From assembly GCA_020698575.1 (NCBI GenBank), contig CM036242.1, positions 15,481,124 through 15,545,123 on the forward strand: a DNA stretch of 64,000 bases, in the 5' to 3' direction. The DNA is from Bostrychus sinensis. Taxonomy: Eukaryota; Chordata; Actinopteri; Gobiiformes; Eleotridae. Below are positions 34,930 through 46,724 of the stretch, in pieces (the stretch's first letter is position 1; the number at the start of each line of letters is the position of its first letter). The notes beneath the pieces were generated by a model. It had not been told where the DNA came from. It did not search any database and was given only the letters and a program-made list of their open reading frames with translations. A program made the translations under genes and the position numbers.

Positions 34930-35395
34930 TCGGCTCTTTTGGCTCTGCTCCCTCATAAGAGCCAGCTCTTATGGCTCCCATAAAAATGGCTCTTCATTTA
35001 GTATGACTCAAAGCATTTTATTTAGGCCTAATTTAGCAACTATGAGTGAATTATGAAAATACAGTTAAAACATCCTGTGCTCATCTTTGCTGTCTCCAGT
35101 ATAGGCTATAAAAGAACCAGATGCTGCTTCTGTTTGTTTTTTGCTCATTTCTTCATTTGTACTCAGTAAGCTTCATTTAACCCATTACTTGTTGCTTTCT
35201 GTTGCTCTGTGTACTTGCCTGTACCACTACACTCGTCTGGCCTCACATGTGGTTTGCTGCATGCCCATCAAAAATTCTGCAGTGCTTGTGTTGATTTTCA
35301 GCAGAGCTGAGCAGGAGCAGCTGAAGACTCGGCTCTATGGGAGTCGGCTCCTTTGATTTGCTCCAAAAAAACAGCTCTTAGATTAGGCTCATTCA
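34930..35395. mobile_element. GGCTC-motif repeat, probable DNA transposon
   Basis: Both margins are dense in GGCTC/GAGCC motifs (CGGCTCTTTTGGCTCTGCTC at the left, CGGCTCTATGGGAGTCGGCT at the right) around an AT-rich, non-coding centre. The right part has an inverted relative at 1-115. Exact ends and target duplication could not be fixed. Confidence 0.45.
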
Positions 35396-35974
35396 TGAAA
35401 AAAACCATCACTTTTAACAAGCTTCTTCAAGCCTGTTTAAGTTGTCTTAACAAAAATACTGTATATAGCAAGTGGCTTTGTCAGCAAAGAGTGTCTTGCT
35501 CTCTTGACTTCTGGCCTTTTTAAAGCTTACCTTAAACTTCTAAACTCTCAATATACAAATGAAATACAAAGATGGGACTTCTGAATGTTAGGAGAAAAAA
35601 GGCAGACCACAGTCATGTATTCTGGTCATGTAAAATCATTAAACAATGTTGGCAAGCGTGTACAGCAGAATTAACAAAGATGTTTAATGTTATAATCGAC
35701 AAAGACCCATTGGTTTCTTTGTTGGGAAAAGTTCCAGATAATATTAAGAAGAAAGATTCCTTTCTGTTTTTAATAATACAAATAGCAAGTATTAATCAAA
35801 TGACAAAGAAATGGCAAAAAACAAAATGCCCTTATTAATTCAAAATGTAGGGATTTAGTGAATAAAATAAATGAAATGGAAAATATAACTATGAAACTTC
35901 GAAATCAAGTTAAATTTTTTTAAAACACATGGGAAGTCTGGAAAGATATGGCCGTTCTGTGAATGTAAAGAGAA

Positions 35975-36018
35975 GTATAGTATAGTATAGTATAGTATAG
36001 TATAGTATAGTATAGTAT
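35975..36018 (+). repeat. (TATAG)n microsatellite
   Basis: About nine pentanucleotide units within the 3' part of the L1 remnant. Confidence 0.95.
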
Positions 36019-36117
36019 GACAGAATTTTGGTGATTATGCATGTTTGTAAAGTGACCAAGTCATGGTTGCTCCCTGGGAGCTGCGCTACCTTGAACATTT
36101 TATGGTCATTTATCCAT

Positions 36118-36147
36118 GTTTTTTTTTTTTTTTTTTTTTTTTTTTTT
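36118..36147 (+). repeat. Poly(T) tract
   Basis: About 28 T within the L1 3' region. Confidence 0.85.
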
Positions 36148-36819
36148 GTTATTTTTAGTTATATATTATGGTTGTATGATTTTTTTTTTTGTATGAAAAA
36201 TTAACCATTGTTGCAGCTGTTCATCTCTGTTGTTAAACTGCAAATAAAAAAATAAAATAAAAAAACAAAAAACTTCTAACTCTGATCTTAATATTAGATC
36301 ATTGCTTTTTTTTAATTTTTTTGGCTGATTTGCTCAATTTGCAGGCATAGTCAGCACCTTTCCTTTAGGATGTTGTAATAAAAATCTGCTCAGCCAGTCA
36401 GACCTTTACTTGAGACCCTCGAGGATGTGATTGGCCAAATCTTGACGGCACCTGTGGAACATTCTGTCTTGGTACTAAAACCTACATGACATCTTATATG
36501 ATTCTGATATCAGTGCTGCTGTGGGTTACATTATTCCTCCATCAAAGAAAAGAAAGTTTAATATTGTCCTATTAAATTTCTACATAACATACATATTGTG
36601 CTACATGTGACCATATGTTTTATTAATTTTAAAAGTCTTAGACACCTGAATGCCTTATAGCCCATATATTTATTTTTGTGTATTTCTGTTTACATAAGTG
36701 AGTGCAAGTGCTTAAGCTTGGTTAATAAGTTTAAAAAATGTCACCTCCCACACGCTCTACACACTCAATTATCATGTTGATGTTGTTTAATTCCACATTT
36801 AGCACATTGTTAGTCCTTG

Positions 36820-37400
36820 GCTTTCCTGTCAAAGTAATTTAATCACGCTATCTTGACAAACAAGCGGCAACCAAATAGCAGACGATTAGAATCAAAAGGG
36901 AGAGTATGGCAGCCATCCATCCGTGTTGGTGGTAAATACGTCTGACGCGAGACCGCATGCGCTATGCTGGCAGACACTTTGATCATCTTTCATTCACTCA
37001 CACCTCTCATCTCGGGGCTTTTGGGGGGAAAAGCTCTTTTTAATCCGCCGTATGTTGCAGAAGTTTATGCAAGGTACTCCGCAGAGTTTGAGGTTCACAT
37101 TAGGCGGGAAGTCTGGGGGAAAAAAAGCATACATTTACACGGTTGAGTGGTGTAATCTTCATGAAATACTGGTAAATAGGGAGAGGAAGCCTAGTGGAGC
37201 CGTAGATTAATGCTGCTATCAAATGGCCTGGGACAAAGAAGGGGATGGCTAATGAGCTGGAAAAGGCAGGGCTGTTCGCTGCGTTAAATGATACGGTAGC
37301 ACCATCTCCCCACTGGCCGCCACACTGTCATGTTCACACATCCTCATGCCGCTAACAGCAATGTAGGACAAATATTAGAAAATGTCATTTGGGCAAGAAC
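36820..37400. other. Candidate conserved non-coding element
   Basis: Higher G+C and CpG than the flanks without repeat signatures (for example CGAGACCGCATGCGCTATGC, GGAGCCGTAGATTAATGCTG). A 60-codon open frame inside has no splice or start support. Confidence 0.22.
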
Positions 37401-37474
37401 CACAATCGTGCCTTTGATGTTTTAAAGATGGATCAAAGTTGCTACAAATGAATCTTCCTCAGCATATTCTAGTT

Positions 37475-37545
37475 AGGGGTCGTGGGTGGTTGAACCCTAT
37501 CCCAGCAACTATGGGCCTCAGGCGGGGTACATCCTGGACAGTAGA
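37475..37545 (-). repeat. SINE tail fragment
   Basis: TTAGGGGTCGTGGGTGGTTG and CAGGCGGGGTACATCCTGGA match the 3' part of the family at 4310-4690. Confidence 0.6.
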
Positions 37546-37854
37546 CATTTATTTTTTACTTATGAACATTTCAGGAAAGGTCTGTAATGAGTCAATGGCA
37601 AAATGATCAATTTTGGTTTGCATCCATAACTAGGAATGTTTGAAGGGAATCTACCATTTTGACATGAGGACCGAAGATAAGAAAAAATTGTTTTAGTACA
37701 TTCTTTACCTCTTGGAACATAGAGTTGACTACTGCCCCTGAACTAGAAGATCTTCAAGTCTGGGCACTATATCTTCACAATAGTGCCAAGGCAGAGGTAT
37801 ACATTCTCTGAGTCTTTTAATTTTTTCTTTTCTTTAATCTTTCTTTTCTTTTTT

Positions 37855-38010
37855 TTGTTTTAGTATTGTATAGCGCTTTTCTAGGCACTCGAAATTGCTT
37901 TACAATTTGGTGCATTATTCATTCACAACGTACGCATTGCTAACTAACTAATTAACCTTCGAGTTAGTGGGCAAGCATCTCTATCGACTGAGCTACTGCC
38001 GGTCTATAGA
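37855..38010 (-). repeat. tRNA-derived SINE, second family
   Basis: Read on the minus strand it starts with CAGTAGCTCAGTCGATAGAG, an A-box-like tRNA head, and ends with the TATAGCGCTTTTC type tail. The same family is at 50123-50353. Confidence 0.6.
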
Positions 38011-38059
38011 TAGACCTTTCTTTCTCTTTAAAAACTGTCTAGGACTTTTGCACTAAACT

Positions 38060-38280
38060 GTATACAGACAGAGAACCATTCACTCTCACATTCATTCACT
38101 AGAAGCTATTTAGATTTACCAATTCCACTTAAAAGTGTATGTTTTTGAACAATGGAAGAAAACCATGGAAGTACCTGAAGATAACCCCAGGTAACACGGG
38201 GAGGAAATGCAGACTCCACTCTTTGTCTCCCGATGTCTTTGTTAAGAGGCAAGCGCTCTAACCATGTCAACATTGCAACT
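38060..38280 (-). repeat. SINE body fragment, first family
   Basis: ACCATTCACTCTCACATTCA, GTATGTTTTTGAACAATGG and TAACACGGGGAGGAAATGCA match the middle of the copy at 4310-4690. With 37475-37545 it may be one copy split by the second-family SINE. Confidence 0.6.
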
Positions 38281-38962
38281 CTTCAGTGTCCTCAGATTTT
38301 TGAAAGAGGTCATTTACTGGCAAGTTTTTTTTTTGTCTTTTATCCCCAAAAAATTGCTTAGCTTCTTTCCTGACTTCTTGTCCTTCTGTGTCACTTAAAC
38401 TCCATTTTGCTTGACTCAATGCTATCACTGGCTCAACTGTTCACTTTATGTGCCTCCTACTATCTAAACCCAGTGATATAATAAAAAACACAGTTCTTCG
38501 CCTTGTCTATTTCCTTTCAGTGGTATCATCTCGGAAATACTTGTAACTTCCTGCGACTGTCGCCTAGGTGACAGGAAGAGGGAGATGAACTCTAAGGCTA
38601 GGATAAATTTCTTGGTCTGGTCTGCCGAGGCTGTATCAATTTTTGATGTCCTACTGCCTGGCAGACACTTTTGCAGGCATTGTTTCATGTTTTATTTAGG
38701 TCTGTGTTAGAGCCAGGTTAAAATTTCAGCAGACTGCCGGCCCAAAAGTGTCTGGCAGCGCCGAGGAAATATCACATTGGAGTCAATAGTGGCCTCTTAT
38801 CAAAGGTCACACTGAGAGAATATGGGATGAAATTTACGCTCACATACTTTTTTAAGATGGCTGTCCTCTCACAGGTGCAACACGGACAGAAATGAGAAAT
38901 TAGAATTAAATTGATCTTTCAAACTTCTGCAAAAAAACATTATGTTGTCAAAGCTAATTTCT

Positions 38963-39069
38963 AAGTTTCATTATACTGTGTAAGTCCTTATAGCAGGAGA
39001 ATAACAGACAGATCTTATCTACAAACAGACAAACAGGTCAGTACAAATGCCAACCTGGACCAAACCTTC
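38963..39069 (+). repeat. Interspersed repeat, copy B of a pair
   Basis: Matches 34299-34402 (AAGTTTCATTATACTGTGTA, AGGA.AATA.CAGACAGA, CCAAACCTT). Confidence 0.6.
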
Positions 39070-39222
39070 AGGTTTTTATATGTATGAGATCTTCTTTTTA
39101 GTGGCAGTGAGGCACTGTGAGCGAGTGGTTTCACCAGTTCTTTGCAAATTGGTAAATAATGAATGTGTAATGTTTATAAATGTCTGCCCCTTAACCCTCA
39201 TTTTTTAGAATACTGTCCACTG

Positions 39223-39680
39223 CATTCTGGTACTTGCCTGGAAAATCCAGACTGATATGTCTCTGTGTTATTCTACAGAGAAATATCAGTCTGGTCACCA
39301 CGCTGTCCGCAGTGGTTTACTCAAATCCCAACCGTACCAGTGCATTTTGATTGGTTTATTTAAGTCACGTGTTTTTTGCGAGAAGCGTCACTCGTACGTC
39401 TCCTCACTGACAACAATCAAGATGGCGCACCGAGGAGCCGAGAGTTTGTTTCATTCAGCGGTATGGTACGGTAATGTTGAAATAACTCCCTCGTTCCTCC
39501 CTCGTGGCTTCACTACTCCGTTTGTTTACGTTCTCACTTTCTTGTCGCTTTGTTAACGTCATGTCCGCCATTTTCTGATTGGCTAACTCCGCTGTCCGTT
39601 AATTCGGGTTTGCTCCGCCCTAGAAATCGAATTGATTCTAAGGCGATTTCCAGGCAATTCTGGTACAGCCCTAGAGGGAA
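39223..39680. mobile_element. Possible DNA transposon with TGCCTGGAAATC inverted ends
   Basis: TTGCCTGGAAAATCCAG near the left edge is inverted at the right edge (GATTTCCAGGCAATTCTGG, about 39643-39661). The interior is GC-richer than the flanks, with CpGs and no coding capacity. Edges and target duplication are not resolved. Confidence 0.4.
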
Positions 39681-41780
39681 TATTGTATATGTCTGCATAT
39701 GTTAATAGTGCATTAATTATCACTAAGAAGTTCATTTTCTTGTCAACCAGGTTTATTTCCAACATGCAACATGTATTTAATGTCTGGTCAAGTTGACCCA
39801 AATGTGCACTGTCATTCTCTCAATGCATTTTGAGAAGTAATGATCAGGCTGAATGCAAAGTTAAGGCAAAATGTTTAAATGAACGGAAAAAAAAACAGGT
39901 TTAACTATTTCTCTTTTTAATTTGGTATTTTTTTTGTTTATATGGTAAAACAATGGTGTGATGTCCAAATCTTTTCACTATTGACCCCATTATAGACCAC
40001 TATAGTGCAGCCCTACACAAGAAAAAACATAAAATGTATAGTCAAAAAAACTGATAGCTGTGGTTACCAGAATTTTAAAAATGCAATATTGTAAAAATAC
40101 AATTGATGTAATAATTTACTGTAAACTACCTTCATTTCTGAAGTACAATGCTGTAAAAACAACACATTGTTTAAGTTATTCAGACAGTGGTTGTTCAGGA
40201 GTAAAGTAAAAGTAAAGTAAAACTCTCAGTGTAAAAAAAGACCAGACCCCTATTTCCTATTTATTTGATTCGTCTCTCACCAATGTGTACAAGTTGTTTT
40301 GATGATATTGTACTGTAAAGATGAAGGATAAATTAATGTAAAAGCTTCATATTGACACAATATTTTTACAGTCAAAATGTGGCAACAGCTGCCAGTTTTT
40401 TTTTTGTTTGTTTGTTGTTTGTTTGTTTTTTGTTGATGCTTTTTTTTTTTTTTTTTTGAACGGTGATATAGTGATGGAGTGTATGTATGGTGTGATTTCC
40501 ATGTGTGCATGTAAACATCAATTTTGGAGGAAGTGTCTGGGGAGCCGACAGCTGCATACACACAGCTTGAACACTAATTTTTCATTGTAACACTGAAAGA
40601 AAGATTAAATACTATGTTTTACTGCACATGACTTTAACAGCCAAATCAGATAAGCAGTAAATAACACTGGTATATGTTTCCTTTCAAACATTAACAAACA
40701 GGAAGATTGCAGGGAAAAATGCTATGTCTCTATTGTGAGTCCAGTCAAACACACAGGCATGCTCTAACTGCTTCAGGCGCCGACATATTTATCTTACTTG
40801 AGCCAAGTGACAGTTGTCTCTGCAGCCATTTCATTTCACACACACAGCTACGAAAAGCCTGAAAAAAATGAAATTAATGAAATGTAAGGGGGCATGAGAA
40901 CGGAATGGGAATGCTATGCATGTGTGGGAGGGGGTGATGCATATCCAAGAGGGACGCTGTGAATCAGAGGGGACGGGTAAATAAATAAATGTGTTATGTA
41001 TGACCAAGCGCACAGACAGGGCTCAGGGGCGACTTGCTGGTGGATCCACAATGCACTCAGACAAGTGAATAAATCAGCACACAATTAGGCCTTGTGATTT
41101 CATTTATGGTACCTACGAGCGCTCCGGCTGCACATTCTGGCAGATGTCATTTCTAGTCAATTGATTTCGCCGCTGTCCCAGGGCCCGTGCAGTCATGGCC
41201 CCTCTATCCGGATTACAAATGGATGGAAAACACGGGCCAAATGGCTGTCCAGGCTATTTCTGCATGATAGGAGTGGAATAATGTAAGAGACCGCACTGGT
41301 ACTGAAGGAACAAAGGATAGGGGATGCTCGAGAGCCGCTTGAGACCTAAACACTGTAAACACATGTCAGAAGAATACACGGCTATGGTTAATGTACATTT
41401 GTAAACCACAAACTGAACTTCCACACATGGAAGTGTGGAGGTTAGATTTGTTGCAGTAAATCGCAGCACACCAGTCTTTAATAATGACGATTGTAATACT
41501 AAAGTGAATCCTCAGATATCTAGCATTGCAAAGGATGACAATGTTCTGAAGCTTTTGTGAAATTGGTAAATGTTTTAACAATTGGTAACACTTGCATTTA
41601 AATATAACAAAAAAATGCAATCACATTCTGCTCACATAAGTTATTTTTATTATTTAAAAAAGCGAGCTTGGCTGATTAATGCAAATGGACTGTCATTTCT
41701 GGGCTGCAATGATGACGGTGACTTTGGTAAGAAAATATAACCTAATACTACTATTACCACAGAGGTACAAAAATAACCTT
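39681..41780. other. Gene-less stretch with (TTTG)n tract and MITE-like phrases
   Basis: ACTGTAAAAA-type phrases at 40040-40380 suggest an old MITE. A (TTTG)n and poly(T) block lies at 40398-40459. Sequence at 40990-41240 is GC-richer and repeat-free. Confidence 0.35.
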
Positions 41781-41805
41781 GGAAAGAAAGAAAGAAAGAA
41801 AGAAA
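41781..41805 (+). repeat. (AAAG)n microsatellite
   Basis: About six GAAA units. Confidence 0.85.
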
Positions 41806-41992
41806 CTACACTCAAAACGAATAACGTGTTATTTTGCTCCTCTACTAAATCTTCCTGTAAATGTAATCAAAATCAGACCCCAACTTTTTGAGTAATCTAA
41901 ATAAGCAGGCAGTTAACCAAACCAACCAATGCAAGCAAAATAATAGCTTCCTGGGCTGAGGGGTTCAAATAAAAAGACAATAGAAAGGCTGC

Positions 41993-43176
41993 CATTTTGG
42001 CAAGAAAAAGTATGTACTCCCCTTAGCATTTTTCCTGTATTGTTGCCTTACAACCTGAAATTTAAATGGATCATTGGGAGGTTCATGTCAGTCACTTTAC
42101 ATCACATGACAACAACTATGAAAATGCAAAAAAAAAAAATAAAAAAAAATATTGTGAAACTAAATTAAAAATATGACAGAAAAACAGTGTTACTCACTCT
42201 CAGAAGTCACATAAATAGTTAGATATAGTTGGCCTGACTGCAATTCAGCTGACATTATGCCACAAAACACAATTTAATTCATCATTACAACATGTAAAAG
42301 ATAAGGAACCACAACAAACCTGCATAAAGAGGACCATCTAAAACTCAAACCGGGCAAGGAGTGCAACAATAAGACCAAGGCTGATCCTGAAAGATCTGCA
42401 AAGCTCCACAGCAGAGACTGTTGTATTTGTCCACAGGACCACTCTGAACCATACACTCTACAGAGCTGGCTGTGTGGAAGAGTGGCCATTGCTTGAAGAA
42501 AATAATAACAAAACATGTTTTGTGTTTGCCAAAAGGCACGTGAAAGACTCCCCAAACATGAGAAGGTCCTCTGTCCAGATACAATTAAAATGAGCCATCA
42601 ATGAAAGATGTAGCACAAACCTAGCACCTGACTGTGGCCCCCTCTCTAAAGTGAAGCCTGGTGATGGCAGGGTCCTGCTGTGGGATATTTGTCATTGGTA
42701 GGGACTGGGAAACTGCTCAGAACTGAAGGAATGAAGGATGGCACCAAACACAGGACAGTTTAGCTCCATCAGTTTTTGAAGAAAATGACTCAAACTGTGC
42801 TGTACAGTATAGCCAACCTGAAGGAGCTTGAGCTGTTTTTAGATGAAGAATGAGCACACATCCCAGTGATTTTATGAACCAAGCTCATAAACACTTATCC
42901 TACACCTAGCCACTTATCCTGGAGCTGAAAGTCCTCCAGAAGGTGGTTCTACAGAGGACTAACTTGGGAGTGTACATACTTTTGTACGCTCAAGTTTTCG
43001 GTTTTTCTGTCATATTTCTAATTTGCTTCACAACACATTTTTGCATTTTCATAGTTGTTGTCATGTGATATAAAGTGACTGACATAAACCTCTCAATGAT
43101 CCAATTCAATTCCAGGTTGTAAGGCAAAATAAAGGAAAAATGCTAACGGGGGTACATACTTTTTCTTGCCACTGTT
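41993..43176 (+). mobile_element. Decayed Tc1-like transposon with long inverted repeats
   Basis: The ends are inverted copies over about 190 bp, starting TGGCAAGAAAAAGTATGTAC at the left and closing with its complement before CACTG at about 43174; both contain GTTGTTGTCATGTGAT or its inverse. Between them, discontinuous plus-strand frames match Tc1 transposase: TLYRAG-like, FAKRHVKDSPNM-like and GDGRVLLWDI-like peptides. Stops and frameshifts break it throughout. The long terminal repeats recall the IR/DR layout of Sleeping Beauty-type elements. Confidence 0.78.
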
Positions 43177-43274
43177 TATCGTTTTAAAAAAGCTGTTGTT
43201 TGTATGAAGACATCACAATGCCCTATGATTGTGCTCTTTGAAATTAAACAATTTCTTCAAATGAATATATGTTT

Positions 43275-43275
<1 letters not shown>

Positions 43276-43312
<37 letters not shown>
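43276..43312 (+). repeat. (TTG)n microsatellite
   Basis: About 12 TTG units just beyond the Tc1-like element. Confidence 0.95.
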
Positions 43313-43313
<1 letters not shown>

Positions 43314-43445
43314 CTCCCTTGTATTTGAGGAAAATGTTTTTGACCACCTAAGAGCATAACGTGGATCTGGCATCTCTCCCATTTAAGCCACCAATCCTTC
43401 TGAGCTTGTTTATACATGACAACCTAATGATAATAGCTTATTACA

Positions 43446-43474
43446 AAAAAAAAAAACAAAAAAAAAAAAAAAAA
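43446..43474 (+). repeat. Poly(A) tract
   Basis: About 29 bases of A with one C. Confidence 0.8.
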
Positions 43475-43904
43475 CGCCAGGCTTAATGGAGTACGTTTTT
43501 TCTCAGATTCATTGAATATTGTATATATTTTTTAGTATGCCTGTCCAATCACCTCCATTTAATCTGCATTTTTGTGTTTTGCCCTCAAGAAATCAAACCC
43601 AACTCGATATGTATAGGACTAATTCTTTGCATAGAAGTAAGAATTAGAATGGTTGTCCAGGCAATACTTTCATCAAGATGCATCAGGAAAAGCATATCAT
43701 TTCAGCTTTTGATGTAAAACAAATGGATTTCTTGTCATGTCTTTCGGCCCTCTATTATATTTTGGATGAACAACTGATCAAAAACAAATATCACTTAATG
43801 TTCTGAAAACTACTATCACACCTAAAAATGTAATACCATTCAATATCTCAGTGTAGCACCCTCATACTGTAGTAAATATTCACACTTTTGGTTCATTTGG
43901 ACAG

Positions 43905-44125
43905 AACAGGCATTCATTTGGACTGGACACTTTTTCCAGCAGAATCAACTCTTGGACTTGGACTCATCTTCAGTTCATTTGGACTTTGACTTGAACTTAA
44001 ATTAATTTGGACAAGACTCGAATTCACACTGACACCTCAACTCAAAATGACTCGCCTTGGGCTCGCACTGGTCTTGAGTGACTCGTAACTCAGACACAAA
44101 CACTGATGACTCGACTACAACGCTG
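43905..44125 (+). repeat. GACTCG/TTGGACT-rich interspersed repeat
   Basis: Many short variants (TTCATTTGGACT, ACTTGGACTTGGACTCATC, GACTCGACTACAACGCTG) in loose tandem order. The last phrase resembles a common fish repeat. Confidence 0.45.
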
Positions 44126-44204
44126 CTTCAGAATAACAAAAAATGTCCTGTTCTGGAGCAGCTTTTGTCTTCAAAGTCAGTGGCTTTCTCCTTTCTAATT
44201 AACA

Positions 44205-44315
44205 TTCACATTGTCCCCGCCTATGACCCATAGTTGCTTTGAAAGGCTCTAATCACCCGCAACTCTTAACTGGATTAAGCAGAAGAAAATGGATGAATGA
44301 ATTTTTACCTTCTGT
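44205..44315 (+). repeat. SINE tail fragment
   Basis: CCATAGTTGCTTTGAAAGGC followed by AAGCAGAAGAAAATGGATGA and ATGAAT is the 3' end of the first SINE family, plus orientation. Confidence 0.5.
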
Positions 44316-44559
44316 GCTGATTTTAATTACTTCTTCCACCTCTGTCAAGTTGGCTAGTTGTAAGCATACCCTTTTAGGCCACGGCTGCTGAGGTTGTGAG
44401 GCAGATGAATCAGCCCGCTGTACTTATGACATTGTGCTGTGAAACCTGAAGAGTGCTTGATGAAAAGATCTTGACTCGTGTTAATGAAAGGGAGAGTGGA
44501 GTGGTTGTTCATTTATACAGTAGAAGAGGACACAGGATATCAGCCAAGCTATATTACTG

Positions 44560-45110
44560 TGCCTTCCCTCTGGTATTTGTTTAGTCAAATGCATTTCCTT
44601 TGCTTGATTTCTCTTATTTAAAATCGCTGCATCCAACTTGATTTAATCTATTTCCATCCTTTTTCTTTGCAGCCAAAGTAATTAGTGTAATTATTTCTTT
44701 GATTGCAAAGCCATTTGACCAAATCGCTAACACAAAGCGGGTTACTGTGAAGTTCTGCAATGCTATTAATCTACTCTCAATTCTATAACTGGATGCCAAG
44801 TTATTAATACATATCTTTTTTTATTGTGTCAAGTATAATTAAGCAACAGGGCGTATTGGGAAATCAATGTGGGACATGTTCATCATCAGAGTGTTTCTCA
44901 GCAATGAGTGTCTTTTAATATCTCTGAGAAAAAAGTGAGTGTGGGCAGTAATTAGGAGAAAATCAAAAGTTGTATGTAGCAAATTCCTTTTTATGTAATA
45001 GAGCAAGACAAATTCAGCACTTTCATGTGGATAATACTGCAATGAAGCCAAGGTCTGATATGTATGGAGCTGCTTTAGATTACAGATAAGATATATACAT
45101 TCCACTCAGA
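44560..45110. other. Candidate conserved non-coding element
   Basis: Repeat-free with several TAAT cores (CCAAAGTAATTAGTGTAATT, GGGCAGTAATTAGGAG) and complex sequence. Confidence 0.22.
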
Positions 45111-45335
45111 TGTCACTAAATCTTAATGCCACATAAATGGTTGGTTTAAGGGTTGTGCTGTGTGTCACATTATTATGGGTGCATCGGGATGTGAAGAGTT
45201 TTAGGGTGTTACTCAAGGACACATAAACATTTGAATCTTCAAGAAATTAGGTTTATATAATCAATCAAAGTTTGAATCAAGCAAACTCCATTTTGGTTTT
45301 GAAGAAGTGCACTTACCATGGAAATGAACAAGGAT

Positions 45336-45360
45336 TTTTTTTTTTTTTTTTTTTTTTTTT
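45336..45360 (+). repeat. Poly(T) tract
   Basis: About 25 T. Confidence 0.85.
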
Positions 45361-46724
45361 ATCAGGGTGGCCGTACTGAGACCACAGCTCAGAGAGGGGT
45401 GGCACGGAAATTGATTTAGATCTTGTTTAGCAGACAATCATTTAGAGAAATGGACCATAAAGACACACCTGTGAAAGCACATAATGGTTTAATGTAACAA
45501 AAACAACCACAATACAATAATTAAAGCATTCACATACAAAAGTTACATTGATCTAACAATGTAAAGCAGCCTTATTCTGCGTTTGCATGTCACTGTATAT
45601 GCTGATGGTGTGTCTCTAAGCATGCATAGCAGCCCCAATTAAAATTTGAACAAAACAAGCATTTTAGATGAAATTATGATATTTTTACCTGGCTACAGTA
45701 AAAATATGGATACAATTTATGATTTTAGTTCTCTCCATGATTTTAAACATGAGCTGAGTTTCTACAAAGACCATAGCCTAAATCAAACTATTTGGCCATT
45801 TACTTTTGTATTTACGTAAATGTCCGAACAAGTTTCTCTTTGAGTAGTTCTCCAGTGGAGAGCAGAAGATGTAACAGCTAAATGCTCACGCACACTGACT
45901 GATACACAATCTTTATCCTTCTTTTCTTCATATTGAAAGCTAGAAGTTGTTCCCTGTAAAACTCTGCCTAGGAATTTCAGTTTGTTACAGGGTTGGGACT
46001 GGGGTTGAGAGAAAGTTTGGAATTAGCATCGTGACACAAATTATACCAAACAAACTCAGTGGGGACATTTTGTCAACTCCAAACTTATTCCACAAACTTG
46101 TGGGTTGTTGACATAAAGTTGGTAAACATATTACTCTTTTCTACAGTAGCTCATTCAAAGAGCAACTCAAGTTTTGAACAAATAAATTGAACTTAATCAT
46201 CTACTGTAAAAAAAGAGACAAATCATTTAAAAACCCTCATCATATTTCCTGACATTGCCAGCGCCAACTTTATTTTCCACCCAAGGCCCGATGCTATTGA
46301 ACTAGTTGCTTTTCAGAAGTACTCAGAATGCCTTGCTTAGCTTTGTGTCGACTTTCAGCAAGACTCCTTTAAAGCCACTTTCTCTTTCTTTTTCCTTTAA
46401 ACAGCTTTTAAACACCATGGCTGAGACTTTCACAGAGGGAGAAAAAGCTAAATGAAAACAGGATTTGAGTGACAGTATGGCAACCTTGCATATAAGACAA
46501 ACAGAGCAGGAAGAGCAATAATTACCTACAGTAGCTTAAGTATACACTCTACTATAAAATAGACTTCAGAATACACTTCAGATTCCATTTCTCACTTATA
46601 CAAATGTACAGAGGGGGTCAACATATTGTATTGCATTTGTCCTCAAGTGTGCATACTTACCTTGATTTAGTGATGCTAATACCTGGGTACTGCCTAGTTG
46701 TTATTTAATATTGAAAGCTTACAC
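45361..46724. other. Gene-less stretch, nothing recognised
   Basis: AT-rich. ACTGTAAAAA and ACAGTAG phrases near 46140-46215 may be remnants of a small DNA element. Confidence 0.35.

Larger units (their letters stand above)
35549..36269 (+). mobile_element. 5'-truncated L1-like LINE remnant
   Basis: The open part from 35572 encodes ADHSHVFWSCKIIKQCW, the C-terminal H..W.C region of L1-clade ORF2 proteins, and then NIKKKDSFLFLIIQIAS-like sequence before stops. A 3' UTR with a (TATAG)n and a poly(T) tract ends in an A-rich tail (36240-36269). A probable target duplication flanks it: AAACTTCTAAACTCT (35534-35548) and AAACTTCTAACTCT (36270-36283). No reverse transcriptase or endonuclease domain remains, so it cannot move. 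Confidence 0.82.

Noticed and set aside
39257..39556. 99-codon plus-strand frame
   Set aside because: Lies inside a probable transposon; no domain or exon signals.
42274..42584. Minus-strand frames of 79-93 codons
   Set aside because: Antisense to the broken transposase of the Tc1-like element.
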